A stretch of 58,828 bases of DNA from CALODP01 sp942492055 (GCA_942492055.1 CALODP010000022.1:1-58828); one strand, 5' to 3'; counted from the stretch's first letter, positions 34,727-44,587 are shown. Made by a program: numbers and translations. The notes: a model not told the origin generated them from the sequence alone.

Positions 34727-35614
34727 TTATTCCTCCGGCGAGTCCCCTTCCGGCTCAAGATGAACCATCACATCAATTATTTTCGGATTATGCTCAATCA
34801 GTTTCCTTTTCACCTCTTCGGAAATATCATGTCCGGAAACAACATCAAGCTTACCGTCAACCAAAAGATGAAAATCGATATAAATGGAACTCCCCAATCT
34901 TCTTGCCCGAATCTTGTGCACCCCTTTTACATCTTTCATATCCTTTATTGTATTCCTTATTTCGATAATCTCTTCCCTCGAAATGCTGATATCCAAAAGC
35001 TCGTTAATACTCTTATACATTATCTCGAAAGAGACTTTAGCTATAAAAGCGGAAACGATAATTGCCCCGATATGATCTACGAATGCCAAATCGGGTGAAA
35101 TCAAGGATAGAATAACAGCTATCAAAACAGGTATTGAAGATAGCGCGTCCGTTCTATGATGCCATGCGTTTGCTTTAACGGAAGAGGAATTGATTTTAAT
35201 TCCTACTTTATATGTAATTCTGAAGAGAAATTCCTTAATGATAATAGAAAGAATCGGCCCTATCAATACAATTACTTTAATGGAATCGGTATGTTTTTCA
35301 TGAATTGAAACAACCGCATTGTAACCGATTCCCATACCTGCCAATAACAACAGAACCCCAATAATAATTGTAACAAAAGACTCAATCTTAAGATGCCCGA
35401 AATGATGCGTATCATCGGGAGGGGCTGTCCAGTATTTCACCCCGAAAAGAATAGCAAAGTCGGATGTTAAATCGGAATAGCTGTGAATAGCGTCAGCTAC
35501 TACCGCCTGACTATTTCCTACAATTCCGATTACAAGTTTTAAGGTGGAAAGTATCAGATTAAGAATAAGCCCGATAATCGTGATCTTTTTTATATCATTC
35601 TTTACATTATCCAT
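34727..35614 (-). CDS. Cation diffusion facilitator (CDF) metal efflux protein
   Basis: Exports divalent metals (Zn, Fe, Mn or similar) against protons. 295 residues from the ATG at 35614, chosen over an upstream ATG at 35656 because it follows a GGGAATG leader and starts right before the family motif. Six membrane segments are visible. Metal-site residues: HSYSDLTSD in helix 2 and AWHHRTDALSS in helix 5. A cytoplasmic C-terminal domain follows (HKIRARRLGSSIYIDFHLLV). It is a stand-alone gene between the flagellar and polysaccharide regions. Confidence 0.92.
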   Translation of the reverse strand: MDNVKNDIKKITIIGLILNLILSTLKLVIGIVGNSQAVVADAIHSYSDLTSDFAILFGVKYWTAPPDDTHHFGHLKIESFVTIIIGVLLLLAGMGIGYNAVVSIHEKHTDSIKVIVLIGPILSIIIKEFLFRITYKVGIKINSSSVKANAWHHRTDALSSIPVLIAVILSLISPDLAFVDHIGAIIVSAFIAKVSFEIMYKSINELLDISISREEIIEIRNTIKDMKDVKGVHKIRARRLGSSIYIDFHLLVDGKLDVVSGHDISEEVKRKLIEHNPKIIDVMVHLEPEGDSPEE

Positions 35615-35717
35615 ATCATTCCCGCAAAATACCAGTATTCTTCTGATTAGAAGCACCTAATATAGTAAAATATGAGGAAATGAAAATCCGGATAAACAGA
35701 TTCACCAAGAAATAATC

Positions 35718-36230
35718 TTACAAAGCGTAGTAGAGATTAATTCCCCCGCTAATAAGATTATATTTTATCAAATGAATACCATGAATATCAAAACCAAGCC
35801 CAATCGAAGATACGATGGGAACTCTCACCTCACATGCGTAAGTCGGGCCCCAGAAATGATAATTTTTATTATCATTCCTTTTCCCAAATGCAGTCCCCAA
35901 ACCAACCCCCAAAAAGAGATTAGTGCCTTCCACCATACTACTAAAGAAGTAAAAGAAAGAGGCCTCATTATACGAATCACAGTACTGATTCCATTTATTC
36001 GGGGCATCGAATTTATGCTCTTCGGATAACCCGGTTCCAGTTTTAAGGAATACTTCAATTCTTCTGTTTTCGGAGATATCGGAAGCCATGCCCATTGAAT
36101 ATGAGAAAACATTACCAAATCTGCCACTAGAGGTACAATATGCCCCGCCACAGAAAGTAATATCAGAGAAACTATTCGCGAAAATTGAAGTTGAAAAAAG
36201 CAGCAAAAAAGGAATAATAATTCTTTTCAT
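35718..36230 (-). CDS. Small secreted, probably outer-membrane beta-barrel protein
   Basis: 170 residues with signal peptide KRIIIPFLLLFSTSIFA. The rest is Gly/aromatic-rich, with alternating strands ending in a Tyr-Ala-Leu terminus, as in small eight-stranded outer-membrane barrels (FLGVGLGTAFGKR, VSSIGLGFDIHGIHLIKYN). No known function. It lies alone between the flippase and CDF genes, with 130 bp upstream that could hold its promoter. Confidence 0.65.
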   Translation of the reverse strand: MKRIIIPFLLLFSTSIFANSFSDITFCGGAYCTSSGRFGNVFSYSMGMASDISENRRIEVFLKTGTGLSEEHKFDAPNKWNQYCDSYNEASFFYFFSSMVEGTNLFLGVGLGTAFGKRNDNKNYHFWGPTYACEVRVPIVSSIGLGFDIHGIHLIKYNLISGGINLYYAL

Positions 36231-36360
36231 AATCCCTGTTGTTATTTAGTTTATATTACCATTATCTAAAAACACTACAATGACTTTGAACACTAAAATA
36301 AGGTTAAATAAGAAAAAAACAAGAGACAATCCCGGTAGCAAAGAAAAGAAATTATTAATA

Positions 36361-37839
36361 CTATTTATTAAATAATTTCCTAACTATCTCCTTTGTTTTT
36401 TCTATCTCCACTTTTTCATAAAAATTAATGGGATATAGGATAATGGGAAAAAGGATAAGGAATGAGAATTTCACAAAAATATCCAACGCAAGAAATTCAG
36501 GTTTGCAAAGAGAATAAGTAGCAAAAATAACAATGCCTACCGAAATAGCTGTGATTACTTTTTTCAACTCATAGGGAATAAAATATTTCCTTTGAGCAAT
36601 TCTGTAAAATACCACAAAGGATATTACTCTAACTAACAATGTAGCCAATACAGCTCCTACAATTCCGAAGAAAGGAATCAACGCTACATTTAGTATCAAA
36701 TTAATAATCGCCATAATTGTTACCACACTGGCAATTATTTTTGTTTTCTTGGTAATATTAAGTCCCGTAAGAGAAACATCCTTGATAATACCAAAGACTA
36801 TAGCTAAAGAAAGAGCAGGAACATATTTAATCGCTTCCCAATAATCAGGTGAAGCAGCCAATACTTTAATTATCACATCAGAGAAAAGGCTAAATCCCAA
36901 GGCAAAAAATACTATTCCCAACGTCATATAAGTCATAATCTTGGAATAGAATCTTTTATTATTCGGCTTATTGATATTTTGATAAATCAGCGGAACCAAG
37001 GCCATCATTACACTTTGATAGACAAAAATTCTTATTGTATTTGAAAGCTTAAAGCTTATCGAATATATACCGACATCCGAAACCGAGGCCAGATAATTGA
37101 GGCAATATCTGTCTGTAATATTTAGTAGAAGTCCCGATATTTCTGCAAATATCAGTGGCCCTCCGAAAATAAGCATCTCCTTCAGAATATCTTTTTCAAA
37201 TCCTAAAGAAATATTCCGAATAAAGTATTTTGAACAAATAAGAAAGAAAACAATTTGAGAAATGATCTGCGCCTCATAAATCCCTTCAAGCCCTCTACCG
37301 AAATAGGCCACAAACGCAATTGTAAACAACAAAGAGATTGTAAATCTGGATGTAGTTGCGATACTGAAAAAGACCGATTTTTCCTGCAAACGCATTAGAT
37401 TTTGTAACTGATCTACGATAATCTGCATCGCGGAAGAGACAATCATAAGCCAAAACAAATAGCCGTATTTGTTTTCGCCCAATATTACGGAGGATATATT
37501 TTCCTTTACAGGGAAAATCCCCAGCGTTAGAAATAAACCGGAAAGAATAAGAACAAAGAAAACTGTAAAGACCATTTTCTTTTGTTTCGACAAATATTTC
37601 TCTTCCCAATACCATCTGAAAAGAGCCGCATTAAGCTTATATCCGAATATAGCGACAAACAGAAATGACGATACTTCCAAAAGAGCAAGAATACCGTATT
37701 CTTCCGTTGTAAGATAGCTAGTATATAAAGGGAGCAGAATTAGGCCAATTACTTTAGCCGATATAGTCCCTAAACTATAAATCGCCGAATTTTTAGCAGC
37801 TCTTTTCAACAGCTCGAACAATATATTACTCCTCTTCAA
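36361..37839 (-). CDS. Wzx-type polysaccharide flippase (MOP superfamily)
   Basis: Would move lipid-linked oligosaccharide units across the inner membrane. 492 residues with 12-14 membrane segments. The start is typical: AAKNSAIYSLGTISAKVIGL, then PLYTSYLTTEEYGILALLEV. Later segments such as GGPLIFAEISGLLLNITDRY, the conserved Wzx DRY-like position, support the call. It is the last gene of the downstream polysaccharide run and overlaps its neighbour by 14 bp. No Wzy polymerase is obvious in the window. Confidence 0.88.
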   Translation of the reverse strand: MKRSNILFELLKRAAKNSAIYSLGTISAKVIGLILLPLYTSYLTTEEYGILALLEVSSFLFVAIFGYKLNAALFRWYWEEKYLSKQKKMVFTVFFVLILSGLFLTLGIFPVKENISSVILGENKYGYLFWLMIVSSAMQIIVDQLQNLMRLQEKSVFFSIATTSRFTISLLFTIAFVAYFGRGLEGIYEAQIISQIVFFLICSKYFIRNISLGFEKDILKEMLIFGGPLIFAEISGLLLNITDRYCLNYLASVSDVGIYSISFKLSNTIRIFVYQSVMMALVPLIYQNINKPNNKRFYSKIMTYMTLGIVFFALGFSLFSDVIIKVLAASPDYWEAIKYVPALSLAIVFGIIKDVSLTGLNITKKTKIIASVVTIMAIINLILNVALIPFFGIVGAVLATLLVRVISFVVFYRIAQRKYFIPYELKKVITAISVGIVIFATYSLCKPEFLALDIFVKFSFLILFPIILYPINFYEKVEIEKTKEIVRKLFNK

Positions 37840-39022
37840 TAATTACTTTATACAAACTACTTAATCCTCTCATCATCCAGGCTTGCCCCCACCTCATATA
37901 TGGTATTTTCGATACAAATGGTTTACCGGTAACTCTGCTTTTGAAAATTCCGTGGTAAAAAAATCCTTTATCATCCCTTAGATTTTTCACAGTCCATTCG
38001 AAGACATTTTTGGCTAATTTCACTCCTTCCGGATACACATCCGAGAGTAAACTTAAGGAATGCATCGCTTCAGCAGAAGAATGAATATCTATCCTATAAA
38101 GTCTCTCTTTTGTAAATTTGGGAATCATATTATCTTGGAAGAAATTTTCCACATAATCGTAATAGCATTTATCAAGAGCTAATTTAACATTATCATTTCC
38201 GGTAATTTTCCATATGGAATAGAGACATCTGATAACAAATGAGGTATGATAGTTATCTTTAAGATTTCTCGGCTTTTCAGGTGGTCCGTTATAATCGAAA
38301 CTACCATCGTCGAACTGACTTTCGAGCGTATACTTGAGTGCTTTATTCCCTAATTCCAAATATTCTCGGTTATCTGTTTCAGTACCGATCTTAATAAGAA
38401 ATTCTGCGACAAAGAGATTCAAATTATGAACATGATTAATATAAATCGGAGTATATGCGAAACATATTTTATCTTTTGAAATATGATCAATTGGTAATGA
38501 GATCAAAAATTGACAAATTTCATCACACATATTCAAATATTTTTCATCCTTAGAAAAATTATAATAATTCCAAAAAGCCTCACCGACCACAGTGGTAACT
38601 ATACCATTTGGAGTATTCTTGGGAATTAATTTTTTCGATTGCCAATTAAAGGGGTATCCCCACCCCATTCCGGGATAATCCTTATTGAAATTATCTTCGA
38701 GCCATCTTAAACAATGTTTTACCTTAACCAAATACTTTTTCTCTTTGGTTATTTCGTGCAGATTAAGATATGAAGAGACAAATAAGCCCATCGCCTTTGC
38801 GTTGATTTCCGGATTAACACTCAATAGTTTTCTTGACCGTACAGGAAACATTAGAAAAAACTCGAAACATATCTCTCTAATTATCTCAAATAGATAGTTC
38901 TTGTTTCCCCAATCGGTAAGTTTCCTTACAATCGGAATATCCTTAATATCATAAGGATCATATCCGGCCCATCCATTTTCTTCTATCCATTTGTCGAGAT
39001 CTCGAATTACATTATGAAGCAT
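37826..39022 (-). CDS. Alpha/alpha-toroid protein of polysaccharide locus
   Basis: 398 residues from the ATG at 39022, which follows the methyltransferase stop directly (TAAAATG). An upstream in-frame ATG at 39082 would overlap that gene. Repeated helical hairpins with aromatic and His residues suggest an (alpha/alpha)-barrel like glycosidases, lyases and uronyl epimerases: WLEDNFNKDYPGMGWGYPFN, HVHNLNLFVAEFLIK, FDDGSFDYNGPPEKPRNLKD, RIDIHSSAEAMHSL. Specific activity is not clear. Such proteins are common in surface-polysaccharide clusters and may act on uronate-rich chains. Confidence 0.65.
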   Translation of the reverse strand: MLHNVIRDLDKWIEENGWAGYDPYDIKDIPIVRKLTDWGNKNYLFEIIREICFEFFLMFPVRSRKLLSVNPEINAKAMGLFVSSYLNLHEITKEKKYLVKVKHCLRWLEDNFNKDYPGMGWGYPFNWQSKKLIPKNTPNGIVTTVVGEAFWNYYNFSKDEKYLNMCDEICQFLISLPIDHISKDKICFAYTPIYINHVHNLNLFVAEFLIKIGTETDNREYLELGNKALKYTLESQFDDGSFDYNGPPEKPRNLKDNYHTSFVIRCLYSIWKITGNDNVKLALDKCYYDYVENFFQDNMIPKFTKERLYRIDIHSSAEAMHSLSLLSDVYPEGVKLAKNVFEWTVKNLRDDKGFFYHGIFKSRVTGKPFVSKIPYMRWGQAWMMRGLSSLYKVIIEEE

Positions 39023-39023
39023 T

Positions 39024-39689
39024 TTATTTAATTCTCTCATAAATATAGAAATCAGAAAACGAAGAAACTTTAGCATCCCCATTGAAGGGATATTTATTTT
39101 TAATCACCTCTGCCAATTTCCATTCAGAAGCATTTTCCTCTACCCATTTTGTAAAATTCCAGTGTCGAACATGTGGATATTTCAAAGTTGGCATTTTGTC
39201 GAAATTGCTCGCATAAATGATCACAAAATCAGTAGCTGCCCCAAAAAGATTTTTCATGTACTCTTCGAAGACCTCACTTTCAACAAGGTGGAAAATAACA
39301 TCCAACGACATTGTTAATTGGGCTATTTGGTCATGTAGATCTTCTGTCAACAAGAATGATTTCGAATTATCGTTAAGAAATTTTTTTTTACATAATTCAA
39401 TTGCAGTTTCACTTACATCAAAACCAATGTATTCCTTATACTCTGCTAATGACAATTGATTTCCATCCCCACAACCGAATTCAATAACAGTGGAAATATT
39501 ATTTTTTCTAATAAACTCATTAATAACTTCAGCCTTGAACAGAGCCAAATTATTATATGAGCCTCCACCTGAATTATCTCCTTGTGCATAACGAGATTCC
39601 CAGTATGTCTTTGATCCTTTGAATCCCCAAGTTCTACCAATCCCCTTTAAAAGGGCATGAATACTTATAATACTTTTTCTAATAGACAT
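39024..39689 (-). CDS. SAM-dependent methyltransferase
   Basis: 221 residues, class I fold. SAM-binding motif I is VIEFGCGDGNQLSLAEY, acidic motif II IGFDVSETAIELC. The N-terminus KTYWESRYAQGDNSGGGSYN is typical of a group found in polysaccharide and lipid loci. Probably methylates a sugar or glycolipid. It sits 5 bp after a GT4 gene. Confidence 0.82.
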   Translation of the reverse strand: MSIRKSIISIHALLKGIGRTWGFKGSKTYWESRYAQGDNSGGGSYNNLALFKAEVINEFIRKNNISTVIEFGCGDGNQLSLAEYKEYIGFDVSETAIELCKKKFLNDNSKSFLLTEDLHDQIAQLTMSLDVIFHLVESEVFEEYMKNLFGAATDFVIIYASNFDKMPTLKYPHVRHWNFTKWVEENASEWKLAEVIKNKYPFNGDAKVSSFSDFYIYERIK

Positions 39690-39694
39690 GTCAT

Positions 39695-40684
39695 TTACTC
39701 TTTATTTAAGATTCCTTTTACTTTTATTTCCAAGTCTTCTAAATTTCTATTTTCAAAAATAATGGCTCCTTTTGCTCTTTCACATACATCACTTGCTATA
39801 GCATTACAATTCATTGAAATTGCTTCTGCAACACTTACACCAAATCCGTCTGAATAAGTCGGTCTCAAAAAGAGATCTATTTTTTCAAAGAGGGGCCAAA
39901 TTTCTTTCTGCTTTGTCAAAAAGAAAATATTAGATTCCAAAGAGAGTTCATTAATTCGTTTTTTCAACTTTATTAGATACTCGTTGTTGAACTGATCATC
40001 AGCTAAAGCAATAATCAAACCAACATTACCATTATTGTTTCTAAGTCTATTAAGCAACTCAATCGACAAATCAATTCCATATAAATCGATTCCTTTTTCT
40101 AATATTAATCGATATGCACTTATCAAAAGAGTTCGATTGTGATTTTTAATAAAACGAAGCAGTTCGCTCGGATATGTTTTCTCAATTTCTTCCTTTTCCT
40201 CGATATTGGGCATAATAAAAGAAGAAATAACTTCTGTTCTCTCAGGTAACTTAAAACCACCGTTTTTGTAATCTGCAATTGTATTTTTATTTACTACAAA
40301 TAATCTGGAAAGGGACTCGATGAATTTCGAAAAATGAACAGGATAATTCTTCCCAATACCCTCCATGAACCATCTGTTATGATTTGTAAAAAATAATTCA
40401 GCATCTCTTTTATTATGCAGAATAAGCAACATTTTCATTATGTTGAAACTAGTATCGTGATAATGAAACACATACTTGGAATCAGTAACACAATTCATGA
40501 AGTACTTCACAAAAAGGAAAATATTCCATAATCTCCCCTTCGATGTATCCCATATTCTCACGGAATACCCGTTTTTTTTGAGCAGAAAATAGAGTCTTTT
40601 AATATGAACGGAAACCCCACCTAAAGGTGGAGGAAAAGTTCCAACCAAAACAATAATCTTACTTTTATCAAAATACTCTATCAT
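39695..40684 (-). CDS. Glycosyltransferase family 4-like
   Basis: 329 residues, GT-B fold. N-terminal acceptor domain starts VLVGTFPPPLGGVSVHIKRL; C-terminal donor-binding helix shows RPTYSDGFGVSVAEAISMNC with the E-x7-E-like pattern reduced. Adds a sugar to a growing repeat unit in the cytoplasm. Overlaps the two-domain oxidoreductase gene by 4 bp. Confidence 0.85.
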   Translation of the reverse strand: MIEYFDKSKIIVLVGTFPPPLGGVSVHIKRLYFLLKKNGYSVRIWDTSKGRLWNIFLFVKYFMNCVTDSKYVFHYHDTSFNIMKMLLILHNKRDAELFFTNHNRWFMEGIGKNYPVHFSKFIESLSRLFVVNKNTIADYKNGGFKLPERTEVISSFIMPNIEEKEEIEKTYPSELLRFIKNHNRTLLISAYRLILEKGIDLYGIDLSIELLNRLRNNNGNVGLIIALADDQFNNEYLIKLKKRINELSLESNIFFLTKQKEIWPLFEKIDLFLRPTYSDGFGVSVAEAISMNCNAIASDVCERAKGAIIFENRNLEDLEIKVKGILNKE

Positions 40685-42810
40685 TTCGAATAATCCAGTA
40701 ACGTAGCTTCCGAAGTCTCCAATAGAGATCTCAAATCAATAGGCCAACTCGTTTTTCGTCCAGCAAGAGAATCGTATAAAGCATTAAGCTCCTCAAGATG
40801 CCCCTTATCGTTAATTGATGAAGTAATACTTTTAATATTTCCTCCGAATCCCTTCATTGATTTATAATCATCCATTATTATGCTTTTTCCATCGAAATGA
40901 ACTTCCATATATTCTTTCGAAACCGACTTGGCTCCTGTTGAAAAATAAGAAAGGGTCGCTAAGGATCCATCAGTATATTTTATCAAAAATATTTTATTAT
41001 CCGATTCCTTATACATATCATTTTTCGGAGAAATATTCTCACATGAAATACTTTCAATAGGAGCATTTACCAACGAAGAAAAAAGATCGATAATATGACA
41101 TGCCTCCCCGATTATTCTCCCTCCTGATTCGTGAACCCAATGATCATAAGGAATATATCCTGCATTCATTCTATAATTAATAATCAGCGGATTAATTCTA
41201 TTATCCGTGTGACGACGAATCTCTTTTATGTATTTACTAAATCTTCTATTATATCCGACCATAAGGAGAGGTTTTTCTACAGAAGATTCATTCAAGTAGA
41301 ACTCTTTGATTGCGTTTAATTCTTCCGTATTAACCGTAAGAGGTTTTTCGACAAAAACGTTCTTTCCTTTTTGCAAAGCTTTTAGAACAAGTGAGCCGTG
41401 ATTTTCATGACGAGTGCAGATAAAGACAAGATCTACCTCTTCATCCGTAAGTACATCATCAATATTTGAAGTTACATATTTTGCACCATATGATTCGGCA
41501 ATCGCTTTACCGCGCGCGCCATCGTTACTAACAACTGCGTGTAATGTGAATTTATCCTTCAACTTAGTAATATTAGGAAGATGCATCCCCTTTGCAAAAT
41601 TCCCCGCACCAATCAAAGCCAATTTTACCGACGAACCTTTATCTAATTTCTGTGATAACGCAGAACTGATATCAATTTGCCCATCTATGTTTTCATTATT
41701 TCCGTAACTCAATGTAACTATCAGACTATCCACCGATTGATCTTTTAGAACAGCATAAGCTTTTTCTACATCACTAATTTCAAATCTATGTGTAGTTATC
41801 TTATTCATGTCAATTGCGCCAACGGAAATTAGACGTAAAAATTCTTCCATGTTCCGTTTTTCTGTCCATCTCACATAAGAAATCGGATAGTCAATTCCTT
41901 CTTCTTCGTATTGCTTATCATATCTTCCTGGTCCGTATGAAGTAGATATTTTAAAATCCAGTTCTTTCGGATAAAAATCCTCACGGGTAATATGCATATC
42001 CGCTACTCCGACCATAATAACTTTTCCTTTTCTTCTGCACATCTGAAAAGCTTGTGCCAAAGGCTCATTTGAGGAAGTAGCTGCTGTAAACAAAACTGCA
42101 TCAGCTCCTATTCCTCCGCTCCAATTGAGAACAGTATTTACCGGATTGTCCTTAGCATTAATTATTATTTCTGCTCCTAATTCTTTTGCGATTGCCAAAC
42201 GATTATCATTAACATCGATCGCAACAACCCTAACACCAGAAGAACGGAGTAATTGCACAGTAATCAGTCCCATTATGCCTGTCCCGAAAACGACAGCTCT
42301 TTCTCCGAGATAAAGGCCGGCTCTTCTTACTCCCTGCATGGAAATAGCACCCAGAGCCACTGTAGAAGCGTTTTCAAAAGAGATATTATCAGAAATTTTA
42401 CAAACTAGATTTTCAGGAACTACTACATATTCCGCGTGATTCGCTTTCCCTGCTCCGGCAGCTGCTACCCGATCTCCAACTTTTATTGTTTGAATATTTT
42501 CGCCTACTTCTTCCACTATTCCGGCAACCGAATATCCGATCGAATGATATGCATTCAATTCGGAATCAACAAAATTACGCGCTCCATCTATTCCATGAGC
42601 CTTTACTTTATCAATTACTTTTTGAATTTTCTCCGGTTTCTCTTTTGCTTTTTCAAGTAAGGACTTTCCACTATTATTCACGCTGCTCAATTCTGTTCCT
42701 GCGGAAATACAGCTATTAGCTACCCTAATTTTTATTCCGTTTTTATCAATCTTCGGTATCGGCATCTTTTCAGCCAATACTTTTCCTTTTTTAATAACGG
42801 CTTGTAACAT
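40681..42810 (-). CDS. Two-domain oxidoreductase: alcohol-dehydrogenase-like plus Gfo/Idh/MocA
   Basis: 709 residues joining two NAD(P)-dependent units. The first, about 1-370, is a medium-chain dehydrogenase (GDRVAAAGAGKANHAEYVVV, nucleotide loop VVFGTGIMGLITVQLL). The second, about 390-705, is a Gfo/Idh/MocA dehydrogenase (VKLALIGAGNFAKGMHLPNI, KGKNVFVEKPLTVN with the EKP motif, HESGGRIIGEACHIIDLF). Fusions of this type are found in polysaccharide clusters and are thought to modify nucleotide sugars; the precise substrate is unknown. 2 bp after a GT4 gene. Confidence 0.88.
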   Translation of the reverse strand: MLQAVIKKGKVLAEKMPIPKIDKNGIKIRVANSCISAGTELSSVNNSGKSLLEKAKEKPEKIQKVIDKVKAHGIDGARNFVDSELNAYHSIGYSVAGIVEEVGENIQTIKVGDRVAAAGAGKANHAEYVVVPENLVCKISDNISFENASTVALGAISMQGVRRAGLYLGERAVVFGTGIMGLITVQLLRSSGVRVVAIDVNDNRLAIAKELGAEIIINAKDNPVNTVLNWSGGIGADAVLFTAATSSNEPLAQAFQMCRRKGKVIMVGVADMHITREDFYPKELDFKISTSYGPGRYDKQYEEEGIDYPISYVRWTEKRNMEEFLRLISVGAIDMNKITTHRFEISDVEKAYAVLKDQSVDSLIVTLSYGNNENIDGQIDISSALSQKLDKGSSVKLALIGAGNFAKGMHLPNITKLKDKFTLHAVVSNDGARGKAIAESYGAKYVTSNIDDVLTDEEVDLVFICTRHENHGSLVLKALQKGKNVFVEKPLTVNTEELNAIKEFYLNESSVEKPLLMVGYNRRFSKYIKEIRRHTDNRINPLIINYRMNAGYIPYDHWVHESGGRIIGEACHIIDLFSSLVNAPIESISCENISPKNDMYKESDNKIFLIKYTDGSLATLSYFSTGAKSVSKEYMEVHFDGKSIIMDDYKSMKGFGGNIKSITSSINDKGHLEELNALYDSLAGRKTSWPIDLRSLLETSEATLLDYSK

Positions 42811-42812
42811 TA

Positions 42813-44021
42813 CTATTCACCTTTGGAAAATTCTTGTTTGTAAAGATTTATGAGATTCTCTGCAGTAGATTCCCAATTGTATTTATTAATCACTGCCTTT
42901 TTTCCGTTAATACCCATTTCAGTGCGTTGTTCTTCGCTGGAATATAATGAGTATAGTTTTTCGGCTAATTCATTTTCATTATCCGAAGTATATATTTCTC
43001 CTGCTTTCGCGTCCTTAATTATCCTCTCAATCGGATTGCAGTTGGATGCTAAAACAGGCTTCTCCATCAACATGTAATGGAATAGTTTATGCGGAATTGT
43101 ATTATCCGTATGAACTGTCTTTAAATGTGGGATTAAACAAACATCACTCCCCATAATGTAAGAAGGGAGATATTTCGGAGATTGAAACCCTTCAAAGGAT
43201 ACATTATCAGCGCATCCCAGATTTTTAGCTAATTGTTTTAGTTCTGGTTCTATCGCTCCTCTTCCCACTAAAACAAAATGAATATTAGGAATTCGCTCTT
43301 TTACAATCGCCACAGCTTTGATTACAGAAGCCAATCCTCGATGAACATCAAAACCACCGATATAACTGATCACAAATTTTCCCTTAAATTTATCCAAAAT
43401 TTTCTGATCGGTTTCGGCACTCAAAAATTCATCTCGGTTAACATAGTTTGCCACAACATTAAGTTTTTCTCTAGGTATTCCCAATGAACTGTATCTAACA
43501 ACCGCTTCGTCAATTACTGTGATTAAATGATCATATTTCAAACACCAATCAACTTCCGATTTTTCCCATTTCGGAATAGAGATAAGAAGATTACCCGGGA
43601 AAGAATTTGCGAAGCGATAGTGTTTTAATCCTTCTACATAATTTTCATGTAAATCACCAACCAGTTTCAATTCGGGAAAATATTTCTTCCTCAATATCAA
43701 GCCTACGTCGAAAAGATAAAGATCGTGGACGTGAAATACGCAGATATTATATTTCTTAATGAGCCTCTTTATTTTGCCTGTTATAAAATAAGGGTAGTAA
43801 TTTATTACTGTATTAGTAAGAGCCCGCAACTTTCGAATTAGTTTAAGAGACACAGGAATATGAACAATCTTTGCTCCGTGAAAATCATCAACATGCCCTT
43901 CTCCGGAAAATTCATAACAAAAAACGACGATATCATAGCCGGCTTTGCGTAAGGCTATAACTTCGTTTTCAACTCTCATATCTCCATAGAATTTTTTATC
44001 GAGAAGCATTCCTATTGTCAT
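42813..44021 (-). CDS. Glycosyltransferase family 4
   Basis: 402 residues, GT-B fold. GIPREKLNVVANYVNRDEF and KGKFVISYIGGFDVHRGLAS mark the hinge, IHFVLVGRGAIEPELKQLAK the donor domain, and DNTIPHKLFHYMLMEKPVLA the nucleotide-sugar site. Cytoplasmic sugar transfer in polymer assembly. Overlaps the winged-helix gene by 4 bp. Confidence 0.9.
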   Translation of the reverse strand: MTIGMLLDKKFYGDMRVENEVIALRKAGYDIVVFCYEFSGEGHVDDFHGAKIVHIPVSLKLIRKLRALTNTVINYYPYFITGKIKRLIKKYNICVFHVHDLYLFDVGLILRKKYFPELKLVGDLHENYVEGLKHYRFANSFPGNLLISIPKWEKSEVDWCLKYDHLITVIDEAVVRYSSLGIPREKLNVVANYVNRDEFLSAETDQKILDKFKGKFVISYIGGFDVHRGLASVIKAVAIVKERIPNIHFVLVGRGAIEPELKQLAKNLGCADNVSFEGFQSPKYLPSYIMGSDVCLIPHLKTVHTDNTIPHKLFHYMLMEKPVLASNCNPIERIIKDAKAGEIYTSDNENELAEKLYSLYSSEEQRTEMGINGKKAVINKYNWESTAENLINLYKQEFSKGE

Positions 44022-44560
44022 TTATTTTCTCCCTGAAATAAAACAAAAACCGGTTCTTTTTTGAAGTGCTCTTTTAACCCTTCATATTCATTTAACGAAA
44101 GGACAAGAATAGAAATCTTTCGATCGATAAGTTTTTCGGTTTTCTGTCGAACTCTTTCTATCTCTTTCTTATTCAAATCATCCCCCACAACTACTACCTC
44201 AATAAGTCCGCTATCATTACCGAGAGCATAATTCCCCTTAATAAAAGCAGAATGTATTTTACCCGTTTTGGCAATAATGTTGGAAATAACTTTATCAATA
44301 CCGGTTGATTTGAGGACTATATTTCGAAGATCTTCGAATAAGGGGTGTTTTGTATTTGCCTGATAAACTTTATTGCGCCCATCCATCCAACTATTCAGAA
44401 GTTGAGCTTCACTTAATTTATTAAGTTCCACTCTGACACTATTGGTGGATTCGTTAAACTCTCCTGCCAATTGACGCAGATAAGCCTTGTTAGAAGGATT
44501 AAGAAAAAACTTCAGAAGAAGTTTTATCTTGGTATCAGATGTAATGAGTGACTTTAGCAT
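44018..44560 (-). CDS. Winged-helix regulator with nucleotidyltransferase-like domain
   Basis: 180 residues. The N-terminal 80 form a winged helix (IKLLLKFFLNPSNKAYLRQL, AGEFNESTNSVRVELNKLSE). The C-terminal part resembles a minimal nucleotidyltransferase fold without catalytic residues (IHSAFIKGNYALGNDSGLIE, VVVVGDDLNKKEIERV). It is the first gene of the downstream polysaccharide run. A long inverted repeat lies exactly in front of its start, so it probably controls its own operon. Action as a repressor is inference. Confidence 0.8.
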   Translation of the reverse strand: MLKSLITSDTKIKLLLKFFLNPSNKAYLRQLAGEFNESTNSVRVELNKLSEAQLLNSWMDGRNKVYQANTKHPLFEDLRNIVLKSTGIDKVISNIIAKTGKIHSAFIKGNYALGNDSGLIEVVVVGDDLNKKEIERVRQKTEKLIDRKISILVLSLNEYEGLKEHFKKEPVFVLFQGENK

Positions 44561-44587
44561 ATTATGAGTAATATTTTTACTCGTAAT
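44561..44587. promoter_or_regulatory. Inverted-repeat operator before the winged-helix gene
   Basis: Arms ATTATGAGTAA (44561-44571) and TTACTCGTAAT (44577-44587) match in 10 of 11 positions around a 5-base spacer. The repeat touches the ATG of the winged-helix gene and fills nearly half of the 61-bp gap to the next gene upstream. This size and symmetry fit a dimeric winged-helix binding site. Confidence 0.65.

Noticed and set aside
34521..34763. Plus-strand 80-residue Cys/Asn-rich repeat peptide
   Set aside because: It is the other strand of the 21-bp array. The minus-strand heptads have coiled-coil spacing, and the plus frame has no leader and an implausible Cys pattern.
35825..36151. 108-residue minus-strand open frame
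   Set aside because: Alternative frame inside the signal-peptide protein 35718-36230, which has the better composition.
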